Below, one piece after another: positions 25,540 to 36,372 of a DNA stretch of 64,000 nt. Position 1 is the first letter of the stretch. Each line of letters opens with the position of its first letter. Location of the stretch: positions 83,424,706 to 83,488,705 of the forward strand of contig CM061231.1 in the NCBI GenBank assembly GCA_030844895.1, read 5' to 3'. The stretch is from Ambrosia x helenae (Eukaryota; Streptophyta; Magnoliopsida; Asterales; Asteraceae). The translations under genes and the position numbers were made by a program. Under the pieces are notes generated by a model. The model did no database searches. It saw nothing but the letters and a program-made list of their open reading frames with translations, and was not told where the DNA came from.

Positions 25540-25541
<2 letters not shown>
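23067..25541. other. Intergenic stretch, possible start of another Helitron, no gene recognised
   Basis: A second Helitron-like start (TCTATACTATATTATAATGC) occurs at 23074, only 7 bp after the previous Helitron end, but no matching 3' end was identified. Around 24310-24480 there are direct repeats of the type GGTGGAAA.TGTAGGCA and CATAAAC.G.CGG.TGGGT. The open frames at 23247-23525 and 25296-25529 have no recognised domains; they may be untranslated or intronic sequence of an unknown transcript. Confidence 0.4.

Positions 25542-25588
<47 letters not shown>
25542..25588. repeat. (TA)n microsatellite, left
   Basis: About 23 uninterrupted TA units abut the left end of the inverted-repeat element at 25589. 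Confidence 0.95.
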
Positions 25589-25590
<2 letters not shown>

Positions 25591-27219
25591 TTTAGGTTCC
25601 TGTACAAATCCAATTTTTTGTGAGAAGTGTAAGAACCAATGTGAGGGTGACATGTGGCAAGCATTAAAATTAGTGATTAAGGGTAATAAGGTACTTTTGT
25701 CAATCTTAAAAATAGGAAGTAAACATGTATTTAATTGAAATGAGATTTTTTAGGGATTTTTGTTTCAACATAATTACAATTCAGATCATTGTGATCCATA
25801 TTATATTGAATCAAAAATACATACACAATCTGAATCATATACGATTTTAGAAAAAATCGTATTTTTTGGTGTTTTAATCGTTAGGGTGTTTTATGTTCCA
25901 ACGTGATAATTACTGATGTTTTATGTTCCAACGTGATACAATAGTGTTTTATGTTTTTAGTGTAGTTTATATTGTTATAACACAATAGGAGGTTCGAATA
26001 TTGCATGTTTTTGGTGTTTTTGTTACATAAGGAGAGCAGACACATATGGTGTTTTATTCATATGCGTATGGTGTTTTATGCTGAAACATGTGTACTGCAA
26101 TGTCCTTTGCTGCTGAAATAACAAAGCAACATAAAACACAATAGATTTAGAGTAAAACACCATATCATTGCCATGTTATACCCATCAAAACCCAAAGATG
26201 TACAAAACACAATATAACCGATCTGTGGCCTTTTAAAAGCCTTTGAACATAAAACACAGTATCACAAACACACTAAAACACACAATATCAAAAATGATAA
26301 AATCTCAACAATTAAAGCATATATTGCTACATGATCTCAAAAAAAATTGTCAAACTTTTATGTATCAAATTAAAAAAAAAAGATACATATATAATTTACA
26401 TCATTATGAATAAAATTATGGTATCAAATCAAATTTTAGTAGCCTGACTTTTCATTACACCTTGAAAGCCTTTTCAGCCCCACCACTTGAAAAAACTTCT
26501 TATTAGATTTTTTTTTTGTTATTATTATTATTTTTTGGTAAGGCAATGGCATCATTCTCTAGAAAGGTTGGCATCATTAACAACCTTTTACCTTTATTTG
26601 AATGTCACGCCCGAACATCAATATCATCCTTCATCTCCACCCTTTTTTAATAACACAAAGCAACCTTACTGCTTCAATTTTCAATGTTTTTCTTGTTATT
26701 GATCACCGTCGCACGCAACCAAGATTGTGTCGCAGTGGCTGTGGTAGTTTTCGATTGAAAGCTGGATCTGGGATGTTTTGGGGAGTGCGGCGTTAGTTGT
26801 TGCCATTGGAAGGAGAGTTCGCCGGAGATGAGATTGTTTGCGAGAAGAAAGGGTGGGCAGAAAATCGATGTCGTGGAAGGTGATTTTTGGGGAAAGAAAA
26901 AACAAATGGTGGAAGTGTGTAGATTGATTTTGGGGAAGGCAAAAAACACATCTTAAAGAGAGGAGAGAGACAGATAAAGAGAGAGAGAGAGAGAGAGAAT
27001 TGGAGAGAGGGGAACATGATTTAAGGATAATGGATCTTTTTCCTTTTTTTATGCACACACAATGACTATTATACCCATATTCACTCTAATTAAGCATTCA
27101 AATATTTAACACATATTACCATTTTGCCACTAATCAATCTCAACCATCCATCTATAGATCTAAAGGCTATAAACACTTCTTACCCTTCTCACAAAAAACA
27201 CCATTTGTACATGAACTCA

Positions 27220-27223
<4 letters not shown>
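25589..27223. mobile_element. Inverted-repeat element inserted in a (TA)n microsatellite
   Basis: The left 50 bp (GATTTAGGTTCCTGTACAAA...) and the reverse complement of the right 50 bp (GGGTTGAGTTCATGTACAAA...) align well, sharing TGTACAAAT and TTTTTTGTGAGAAG.GTAAGAA. Both ends are flanked by (TA)n. The interior (about 1.6 kb) has repeated GTGTTTTATGTTCCAACGTG (about 25885 and 25915), many AAAACAC phrases and no transposase. Insertion into TA repeats recalls Micron-type MITEs or Tc1/mariner TA targeting (inference). ORFs at 26487-27058 are unsupported. Confidence 0.65.

Positions 27224-27256
<33 letters not shown>
27224..27256. repeat. (TA)n microsatellite, right
   Basis: About 16 TA units abut the right end of the inverted-repeat element. 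Confidence 0.95.
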
Positions 27257-27260
<4 letters not shown>

Positions 27261-27672
27261 GAGTACAAGGTTTTTGAAATCTGAATCTACCCCAATATGC
27301 CCTATCGAATATCGATTGAATGTTTATGATACCAACTCTAATATATATATTTTGTTGTTTGATCCTTACAGTAAAGATATTGCTGAACAGTTCAGTTAGA
27401 GAAAGGGTGAATATGGAGTTCCGCGACCCTCCGGCGGTGATGGCAGCAAGGAGGTGACATGTTGGTTCTGGTGACCATGGTTCAGTTAATCCACTTTGGT
27501 GTTTGGTTTCCGACAGATTAGTGGCCGCTAGAAAGGTGAATGCCATTTTCAAGAAAACTCATAGATGGTTTTGTTCCATTTTCCAGTTAATTTTAACTCA
27601 AATTTTAATTTCAGATATGCAAATATTGACAAGTTGACTTATATTATGATTGTTTATTCACATATGATGCAG

Positions 27673-27998
27673 TAGGGATGAGCTCGGGACGGGATCGGTA
27701 CCGAACCGATACCGATCCCGACAATACCGATACCGAAAAGTCCAAAAACCCAATACCGATCCCGATACCGAACACATACGGTACGGTACGGTATCGGTTC
27801 GGTATCGGTACGGTACCGGTATGATATCGGTATTTTGCCTTAAAAATACCGATACCGTACCGATACCGATAATACCGAAAATCCATAAATATGGATACCG
27901 ATACCGATCCCGAAACCCCTCGGTTCGGTATCGGTTCGGTACGGTATTGGGATCGGGACGGGACGGGATCGGTATTCGGGCTTGAATGCTCATCCCTA
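27673..27998. mobile_element. hAT-type MITE packed with GGTACCGATACCG repeats
   Basis: The ends TAGGGATGAGC and GCTCATCCCTA are inverted repeats. The 8-bp target duplication TGATGCAG is exact at 27665-27672 and 27999-28006. The 326-bp interior consists almost wholly of overlapping ACCGATACCG, GGTATCGG and CGGGATCGG words in both orientations. The open frames across it are artefacts of this simple sequence. The repeats could be subterminal transposase-binding sites (inference). Confidence 0.92.
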
Positions 27999-28006
27999 TG
28001 ATGCAG

Positions 28007-28725
28007 GGCTTTTCCTGTAATACATATTAATACCAAGAAGTTAATAAATACTATTATTTTTTAGTTATTGATGTGTGGTTTTTAAAAGGTCAGTAGGAAT
28101 TAGTTATACATGTTAGTAGAAGTTAGTAATTAGATAATGCAATTTGAAAACATATGCTATACAAATACCCGATACATTTAGTCACATGTTTTTTATTAGT
28201 TGCTCCTTTATTTTGGTTCAATGAAAAAAGATGGCTGACACATATGGTTTGCTTTATAATATGAAATTAAGATTGAACAGAATGCATTTGAAAGCAGGCA
28301 TGGATGCCAACTTTCAAACAAGTGCAAAGATTCTTGCTTTGGCCAAAGTAGTCAATGAAAAATCTAAAAAAGGTTCAAGTCCAAAATAAAAAAAAATACC
28401 ATGTTTGACTTTTAGAAGTCAAACTTGAAGCAAATTTTGATTTTTAAAGTGTGAACCAATATCTGCATTAAATTAAACAAGACTACATTATGAAATTGGG
28501 TTATGGAGTTCTTATGAATTTGTAGTTTGAATAATATTGTGATTGACTTTTGAAAGTCAAACTGTTTAGTTATGAATTAATCAGTACAATCTCTTTAACT
28601 GGTACAGATATTGGAAATGAAAAGCCAAAGATTTGTATCAATTCCAAGTACTATAATAAAATGTTTGAGACTTCCAAAAGTGTCTTTATTTGGTTATGTG
28701 TATAATATTACTGCCACATAGCATG
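28007..28725. other. Intergenic stretch, nothing recognised
   Basis: AT-rich with no open frame of note. Two copies of TTTTGAAAGTCAAAC-like phrases at about 28410 and 28545 are inverted or dispersed repeats of unknown origin. Confidence 0.35.
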
Positions 28726-28942
28726 TTTGGCTCTCCTTATTTCCACCTCCTTGTAACTTTTTACAAAAAGTCATAAGGAGTTTTGAAAAGTTACTCTCTA
28801 CTTACTTTTCAAAAACTCCTTTTTCATGTTATAAAACCTCATAAGTAGAAGTGATAAGTCATCTTTCCCAAACATTTTTTTAACTTATCAACTTTAAGGA
28901 AAAGTAATAAGTTATAAGAAGGTGGAAATAAGGAGAGCCAAA
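28726..28942. mobile_element. Fold-back MITE
   Basis: TTTGGCTCTCCTTATTTCCACC at the left is repeated in inverted form at the right (GGTGGAAATAAGGAGAGCC). Further pairing of AAAAGT/ACTTTT segments inside gives a long imperfect hairpin of about 217 bp. No exact target duplication was found, so the superfamily is unassigned. Confidence 0.7.
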
Positions 28943-29555
28943 TATTTCTGACATTTTGAATGTGATTTTCTTGTCAAGATTTACTAATATTTGTATGTTC
29001 GCCTCCTTTTTTTTACCGTTAAAAAAAACAATGTATAGTTAATTCCGATAATATATTATACAATTTCTTAACGTGCTAAGTATAACAATAAAAATGCGAT
29101 AACCGAATATACAAGATGTTGAAATATAGACATTAACCCCTCTTTTGCTTACTATAACTTAAAATGTACATAACCGAATACACAAGATGTCGAAATATAG
29201 ACATTAACCACTCGTGCGTTCTACCGTATGGGGTAGCAACAACTCTGATATCTAGAATAAATATATCGTGCTAATTTTTTCATATCTAAAAGTACCATCC
29301 CGTCACGTAGTGTGGGTACAATTGTCGCAGATACTATGTTAAAGTATTTTGACATAATGTGTTTTTATGACTATCATTTTCTATTCATGTGTTCTTTATT
29401 TTTTTAAATGAAATACGTAACGATCATGACATAGATAGACTACCAATGGTAGAAATAAGAAAACTAACAGACATACGTTACAATTTACAATATATCACGA
29501 GAGAATTGATAAACTAACAAGAAAATAAGTATCGCGTTGTAAATTGTCGTCGCCG
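28943..29555. other. Intergenic stretch, nothing recognised
   Basis: Contains a short direct repeat (CCGAATA.ACAAGATGT.GAAATATAGACATTAACC) at about 29103 and 29172 and no coding evidence. Confidence 0.35.
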
Positions 29556-29575
29556 CTGCATCGCGCGGGTTTCCT
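29556..29575 (+). other. Helitron-like 3' hairpin remnant
   Basis: CCGCTGCATCGCGCGGG forms a short GC stem as in plant Helitron ends and is near-identical to the hairpin at 30064. The following CTAG is not intact, so this is a decayed or internal copy. Confidence 0.4.
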
Positions 29576-29596
29576 ACTTAACTACATATGTAATTA

Positions 29597-29808
29597 ATAA
29601 ACTTAAACGAACATAAATAAACGAACATAAACGAACGTTCACAAACATAAATGAACAAACTCAACGTTTGTTCATGTTCTTTCATTTAACTAAAGGAACA
29701 AATTTTTTTGTTCGTGTTTGTTCGTTTAATAAATAAACGACAAAAACGAACTTCCTGCCGAACAAGTTCACGAACAGCTCATGAACATTCGGTTTGTTTA
29801 CAGACCTA
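29597..29808. mobile_element. Fragment of a hAT element with GTTCGTTTATG repeats
   Basis: The region holds many AACGAACATAAACG/TGTTCGTGTTTG words. It ends at CGGTTTGTTTACAGACCTA, whose reverse complement begins TAGGTCTGTAAACAAACC, a start seen in plant hAT MITEs (recalled, not searched). The left end is missing. Confidence 0.6.
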
Positions 29809-30063
29809 TTTTTACCTCTATTTCATGTATTTATACATCCATTTCATGTACTTCTAGGCAAAAAAATTTAGCCAAAGTTTGTTTTTGTTATTCACCAAAA
29901 TTAACTAAACCGGACTAAAAACCGATAATCTAACAATACTAACCGAACCAAGGAACCAATTGTTTAATAAGATTGATTAATTGATGACTTTTGATTTTAG
30001 TTTTGGTTGAGGCTAATAATCGAACTTAACCGAACCATACACACCCTTAGAAGTGTTCGTGTT

Positions 30064-30094
30064 CCCCGCTGCATCGCGCGGGCACTCTATTAGT
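30064..30094 (+). other. Helitron-like 3' end just upstream of the ARIADNE gene
   Basis: CCCGC, an 8-nt loop and GCGGG (30065-30082) are followed about 5 bp later by CTATTAGT, close to the CTRRT rule. It is 142 bp upstream of the ATG at 30236, so any Helitron ending here supplies part of the gene's 5' region. Confidence 0.5.
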
Positions 30095-30235
30095 ATTTAA
30101 AATTTAAATATATGAGTTTTAAGAGAAAAAGAAGACCGAGTAATCATCGTTGGTATTTGTGGAGTATATCTACGGAGTACTAGTTTCCTTGAATAGTTTT
30201 GATACGATATCCCCATCACATCATTAAAGCTTTGT

Positions 30236-30430
30236 ATGGCGGCATCCTCTGAAGCGAAGTCAATGGATTGCAAGAGCGAAGACGAAGAAAACGATTCTTA
30301 TTATTATTATTCCTCCGATCATGACTCTCTAAACGAACGCTCTCTATCTAAGGTGTCATACACTACTTTTTTTTTTTTTTTTAATTTCCCCTGTGGTTTG
30401 GTTCGTTTGTTAATCGCAATTATTATTATG

Positions 30431-30482
<52 letters not shown>

Positions 30483-33363
30483 CTTTTTGTTTTAGGGCTT
30501 CTTTTTATTATTTATTAGTATGTTTAATTTTAATTAATAGCAAGTAAATCGCAATACTCTGTTCTGTTCGTATCTGAGTTGTAAATATTTCAGTTTTGCC
30601 TTGCAAAGTAAACAAAATTACGTTTATAAATTTTTGTATGCTTAATAATATTCATTCCTGATTATCAATTTCTGATTTAAGGAGCAGTGTAGTGTAGTAA
30701 ACCCCATTACGTTTAATCGCCTATGATAGATAGATATTTAAACAGACAGTGGACATACTTGTTTTGATGCACACTAGTCTTTTACCTGTTACCATTCCAA
30801 TCCTCAGTTATAACGACATTTCAACCCACTGATTGCTTTTGCTTGTCAAACTGCAGTGAATCAGGTTCTACATTATTTTTTAATTGTAGCGACATGACCT
30901 TGGATATACGCGTTGTTTTTTAATTCTGGAATTTAGAATCCATTGGCATGTTAATTATGACATGACCTTTTTAAACGATCAAGCTTAGGTGTGACTGAAA
31001 AGTATTAGTTATTTTATCTATCAAACTTAGAATTCTTAGTCTTAGAATTATGTATCAACTCAAAGTGTTCTTAGATCAGATCAGATGAGTTTTCATACCA
31101 TGAAGAAGAAGAAGAAGAAGAAGCTGGAAATATATTATTATATTACTCTGCATCCTTCCTAATTTATCGCTTCCACTATTACATTCATGAGTGATAAGCT
31201 GGTGATTGATGTTCACATCTTTCTGTTTATATAATAATTTTTTTTTTTTTTTTTTTTGCAGGTCATAACACAAGAATCTCTTTTGGCTGCTCAGGTAAAC
31301 TGATCAACCTCTATTTAATGTTTAGTATCTTTTTTGCACCCTATCTTTTTATCTAGTACTGATAGTCTACATCATTTGTTTAGAGGGAAGACTTACGTAG
31401 AGTTATGGAGTTACTATCTCTAAGGGAACATCATGCACGGACTCTACTTATACATTATCGTTGGGATGTTGAGAAGATACTTGCTGTACTTGTGGAGAAA
31501 GGAAAATCCTGCTTGTTTAGTGAAGCTGGTGTGCCTATGCTTGAATCTCATGACCCGGACTCTTCTTTGTCTACTTGTACAACAACTTGTCATATTTGCA
31601 TGGAGTCCAGTGAAATGACAAAAATGGATTGCGGGCACTGCTTTTGTGATACTTGTGAGAAGTATTTTTAATCAAATTGTTTTACTGTGTTTTCGGAATC
31701 AGGGGTGCTCATACTTATTTTTTTGTTTTTGTAGGTTGGACAGAGCATTTTATTGTGAAAATAAGTGAAGGGCAGAGTAGACGTATCGGATGCATGGCTC
31801 ACAAATGTTTTACTATATGCGATGAGTCCATAATCAGGAATCTAGTAAGTAAAAGGCATCCTGAGCTGGCTGAGAAATTTGATCGGTTTCTTCTCGAGTC
31901 ATATATTGAAGACAATAAAATGGTAAAATGGTGTCCAAGTGCTCCTCATTGTGGGAACGCAATCCGCGTTGAAGAAGATGAGTTTTGTGAAGTGGAGTGT
32001 TCTTGTGGTAATCAATTCTGCTTCAGTTGCTTATCCGAAGCTCATTCTCCTTGTTCTTGTGTAATGTGGGAACTTTGGACTAAGAAATGTCAAGATGAAT
32101 CCGAAACACTCAATTGGATCACGGTTAACACAAAGCCTTGTCCTAAGTGTCACAAACCTGTCGAGAAAAACGGTGGCTGCAATTTAGTCTGCTGCATCTG
32201 TGGACAAGCTTTTTGGTAAGAACACTGTTTGTCCTTTCTCTATTTTATCATTTTGATTCTGGAAAGAAGTGGGATAACATATTTTTCGTTACTGCTACTT
32301 GAAATATCAATACTCAAATAGTGTCTTTATACGTGATTTTCCAAACACTGAACACATGATTAGATAAATTACAACTTCAAGCAGCAGAAGCCCATGTCTT
32401 CCACAGCCTTTTTTATTACAGCTGATTGATTACCTGAATCTCATTATTCGTTCTGATGTTTCCATTTCCAAAAATCCTTTTAGCCAAAATAAGATATGGC
32501 ATTGTGGCTATCTGTTTATTAATGCTTTTTTTTTTACATGTGAATTAGTTGGCTATGTGGTGGACCCATTGGTCGGGAGCATACGTGGTCAAGTATCACT
32601 GGTCACAGCTGTGGTCGGTACAAGGAAGACCTAGAGAAAAAGTCCGAGCGGGCAAAGAGGGACCTCTATCGGTACATGCATTATCACAATCGCTATAAAG
32701 CTCATACAGATTCGTTTAAGCAAGAATCTAGACTGAAGGAGACCATACGGGACAAGGTGGAAATTTTGGAGGGAAATTCACAGCTAAGAGATTTTAGCTG
32801 GGTTACAAATGGACTTTATCGGCTATTTAGATCAAGGCGGGCACTTTCTTATTCATACCCATTTGCATTTTATATGTTTGGTGAAGAGCTTTTCGGTGAT
32901 GTGATGACAAAAGATGATCTGGAGATAAAACAGAATTTATTTGAGGATCAGCAACAGCAGCTTGAAACAAACATCGAGAGACTATCTAAGTTTATTGAGG
33001 AACCATTTGATGGCTACCCTGAGCGCAGAATCTTGGAAATTCGGATGCAAATCATTAATACATCTGTGCTCGTTGACGCCTTGTGCAAGAAAATGTAAGT
33101 ATGGATTGTATCTATATTTTTTATTAGTTTTGTAAGGTAAGTGCAATAAATTTACTCAGCTAACAATAAATAATATTTGTAGGTATGAATGTATTGAGAT
33201 GGATTTGCTGGGGTCTACACAATCTGGCATTCATAGTATAGCTCCGTACCACTCAAAAGGGATTGAGAAAGCTACCGAGCTTCCCATCAGTTGGGCTGCA
33301 AAGTCATGCAATGCTGATAAACGTCAAAAGCCGGAAGACCCAACTAATGGTATAGTATCATAA
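30236..33363 (+). CDS. ARI1-like: ARIADNE-type RBR E3 ubiquitin ligase (ARI1/ARI2-like)
   Basis: RBR ligases take ubiquitin from an E2 onto a RING2 cysteine and pass it to substrates. Six exons with GT-AG borders keep one frame: 30236-30352, 31262-31294 (33 bp), 31384-31654, 31735-32215, 32549-33094 and 33183-33363, about 542 residues. Order: acidic N-terminus with YYYYSSDHDS; VITQESLLAAQ; UBA-like segment (VMELLSLREHHARTLLIHYRW); RING1 from CHICMESSEM; IBR (KWCPSAPHCGNAIRVEEDEF); RING2 with catalytic-type Cys in KNGGCNLV; Ariadne helices with MHYHNRYKAH and FEDQQQQLE. It closely resembles Arabidopsis ARI1. The last frame stops at TAA 33361-33363. Family members run some 40-60 residues longer, so a further exon could follow a possible donor at 33350. 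The zinc and catalytic positions I checked are present, so I read it as a live gene. Confidence 0.9.
30417..30480. repeat. (ATT)n microsatellite in ARIADNE intron 1
   Basis: About 20 ATT/TTA units lie within the roughly 0.9-kb first intron. The frame through it is not coding. A (GAA)n tract at about 31101-31123 and a T-run before the exon 2 acceptor lie in the same intron. Confidence 0.95.
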
Positions 33364-35732
33364 CTTTTATCTTTAGTTGGTTTATATTGTGAACGCTATG
33401 GTCTGTTGCTTTTTATTAGAGTTGGCAATTTTGACATATTTGATTAAGAACGGGTCAATTTTGAAGGTGCCATCTCAAATGGGTCACACTAAGCTTATGA
33501 TTTGTTGGCTTACAAAGTGCTACAGAACCCCTCACTTTTTGTAAAATCAAGGTTTCATACTTTCATTCTAAGAATTAGATTGTTATTTTCATCATTGTGT
33601 AACTATAAATAAAGTTCACATTCAGTTTATATGAGAAATGTGTGAAAATTTGTATGTTACCTGATCAGACAGACAGACAGACCACCTTGCCACCTCCAGT
33701 TTTGATAATTGGTTACTACTTGTTTACTGGGACTCATCATAAGCTTTTCACATGTTACCTGACCAAGGACCTTGGTTTGGCTTACAGCAGTCCACCTGAC
33801 CGAGGACCCGATATGTTCTAACACTGTATTCTTATATTTTATTTTATTTCTATAGAATGATGGAAACACAGAAGGTGCCTTCTTGAGTCATTTAAGGAAG
33901 GGTAGGATTTGTTTTTTATTCCGAATCCATCCTTTTTGGATATAAATGGAAGGAATGGAAGCATTTGTAATGACAAAAATACCCTTCATTTAAAATCTTT
34001 ACATTATTAATACTAGTGTGTCACGTGTTGCGCGAGGGGTACACGCCTTCCTTTTCAGTACTATGTGTCTTATTTGGCGATTGTTATCTTGATAGGAAGC
34101 TGGTAGTGGTTTAGCATACATAGCATAAAGTAGTAGTTAAGTAGTGTTACAGAGTGGTAAACGGTTACAACATTTAACGAAATTTTAGTCCTTTGTACAA
34201 AAGTTAACAGTTGCTGGCTTCTTGCTTTACTCGTCGACATCAGTATTCTTCTGTTTCTTCGATGCTGGGTTGATAGGAGCTACATTGGAAGACCTTTTTT
34301 AGTAAGGTTGTTTATTGTGTGTAATGTTTTATGTTGGTTGGCATACCTTGTTGTCAGAATAAAGAACTTTTGTGGATCTGCGCTATGGGCTCTTTGTACG
34401 GGTGTGGCGTTGCGGTTGTAAGGTCTTAGGACCTCCTTTGGGGCGCCAGATTCCAGGAAACTTTACATCATGGTTTTGTACCATGCTTTAATGCATATTG
34501 TCATTTACTTGTAGCATTGATAAGAAATGGGGTGAAAGATTACCAAAGGCTCTCGGATCATGCGTATCGGCTGAACCTATATGCGTTAAACTTGGCCATA
34601 CCATGTTCGCTTTAGCTCCATGTTTAGTCTCTTCCTGCTTCTTTAACTCAGAGACCCAAAAACCCCATGGGACATTATTAAAAAGAAAAACCACCGTAAC
34701 AGACTTTTTGGTGAATATCACACTTATGCTCTCGATCGTATTCTTTTATTATAACTTCAAATAATACAATCTGAATCATGGATCATGATCAAAAGCTCTG
34801 TTTCAATAACTCTCAAACCAAAATATGAATTTACCTTGAAGGTACCAAGATAAAGCCTTCAACCTTTTTAATGCAAAATCGCATCTTTTAACCATGGAAA
34901 AGAAAATAGATCTTAGCCCTAAAATATCCAATTACTAAGCATTCACAACCCGGGAACCAAATTACGTGAGAGGGGTTCCTTCAAATTATATGAGGTGGGT
35001 GTACATTGTGAATGAAAGAGAGAGAAAATATTTAAAGAAACCAGTGTTCACTCCTATATATGAAAGAATACTGTTCACCCCTATATATATTTTAATATTT
35101 TTTGTAAGTGGTTGTAGGTGAGAAAAAGAAAAATATAATGATAAAAGTATGAAAAAAGTATTATTATTTTAATTAGGAGAGAAGATTTAGGGGTGGAATA
35201 ATGATTTTTAGTGTAATTTGATTGAAGGAGATTTGGTGGAGGGAATGTGAATGCTCTAAGCAATTGCAATTGGAACCGCAATTCCTTGATGTTCATTCAT
35301 GGCTTCCCAAACCTTCGCTTCATAAGTTTTTTTCTCACCACCATAATTGACTTTCATAACCAATTACTAAGCAATTGCAATTGGAACCGCAATCCTTGAA
35401 AAGGAACAGTTATTCTCATTAATAAAATAAAAAGATCCAAAATAAACAGTAGCAAACTTCAATGTTGCTAGTTGTTGAACCACAAATGAAAGTAGGCCGG
35501 AGAGAGGTACCCGTTATTTGATATCCTTCCCTCAAGGCTCCGAATGAGAATTTAATGTTGAACTTTAGTCCAAACAGAACTCGGCCCGTAACCCTTTTGC
35601 TTATTCAACATCCGAGATACATGGCATCACCCAAAAGTGCCTTGTGCCTCACCCACAGCATGACTCACAACCCCACCCCCATTATAATAACCCATCCCCC
35701 CTCTCATAACACACACACTAACTTTCTGATTA
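33364..35732. other. Downstream of the ARIADNE gene: no second gene recognised
   Basis: At 34012-34017 an ACTAGT followed by a GTGTGTCACGTGTTGCGCG string looks like a divergent Helitron 3' end in minus orientation. The frame 34498-34764 starts near a possible acceptor (TTGTAG at 34508) but I recognise no domain. A phrase (GCAATTGCAATTGGAACCGC) is repeated at about 35259 and 35368. Confidence 0.4.
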
Positions 35733-36372
35733 TAAGTGTGTGTAGTGGGCTTTATAGGGGGGGGGGGGGCTTTATAGGGTGTTTTGGCCACCCATAGCGG
35801 CAGGAACACTGTCCCCTCCGACGCTATAGAGGCGTTATGTTGCAGCTCGTTATGCGCATAGCGAGAGAGAAACACTGACAAACGAATTATTATATTATTA
35901 ATGATGGGAGAGATTAAGGGGTGGTAGGAAGGAGGGTGGTGGTGGTTCGGCGGTAGCATGGTGGTCTGACGAATGGTAAATCGGGAAATGGGATCTGAGT
36001 GAAGATGATGATGATGATGAAGATATTGATCATGAAGACGGTGGTGGTAGTAATGGTTGTGACGGTGGTGGTTGTGATGGTTGAAGACGGTGGTGGCTGT
36101 GATGGTGTGAGTGTGTGGAAGAAGAAGAAGAGTGGAGTGTGTGTGTGTGTGGAAGAAGAAGTGGAAGAAGAAGTGGAAGAAGAAGAGTGTGTGCGTGAGT
36201 AACAATAATAATAATACATAAATAAATAAATAAAAAACAATGATTACCCAAGGATTTATAAAGCCCCATAAAGCCCACACACATATTTTCCCATAAAGCT
36301 CCAGGAAGCCACTCCTAATACTTTATTAATATTTTAATCCCATGGAGCCCCCCCCCCCCCTACACATGCCCT
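35733..36372. mobile_element. Candidate inverted-repeat element with G13/C13-type ends
   Basis: The left side (GTGTGTAGTGGGCTTTATAGG, then a G-run and GGGCTTTATAGGG) is mirrored on the right (AAAGCCCCATAAAGCCCACAC, then a C-run and CTACACATGCC). The interior is low-complexity GTGGTGG, GAAGAAG and GATGATG. Long frames across it on both strands are artefacts of the simple repeats. Exact ends and target duplication could not be fixed. Confidence 0.55.

Noticed and set aside
25535..25738. Small frames through the (TA)n tract
   Set aside because: Alternating Tyr-Ile from the TA repeat, not coding.
27644..28036. Two long minus-strand frames rich in Arg/Tyr and Pro/Asn
   Set aside because: They run across the ACCGATACCG array of a hAT MITE; the simple repeat keeps several frames open by chance.
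35627..36284. Frames of up to 217 residues rich in His, Thr and Ser
   Set aside because: They arise from GTGGTGG and GAAGAAG low-complexity DNA in a candidate repeat element; no domain or start context.
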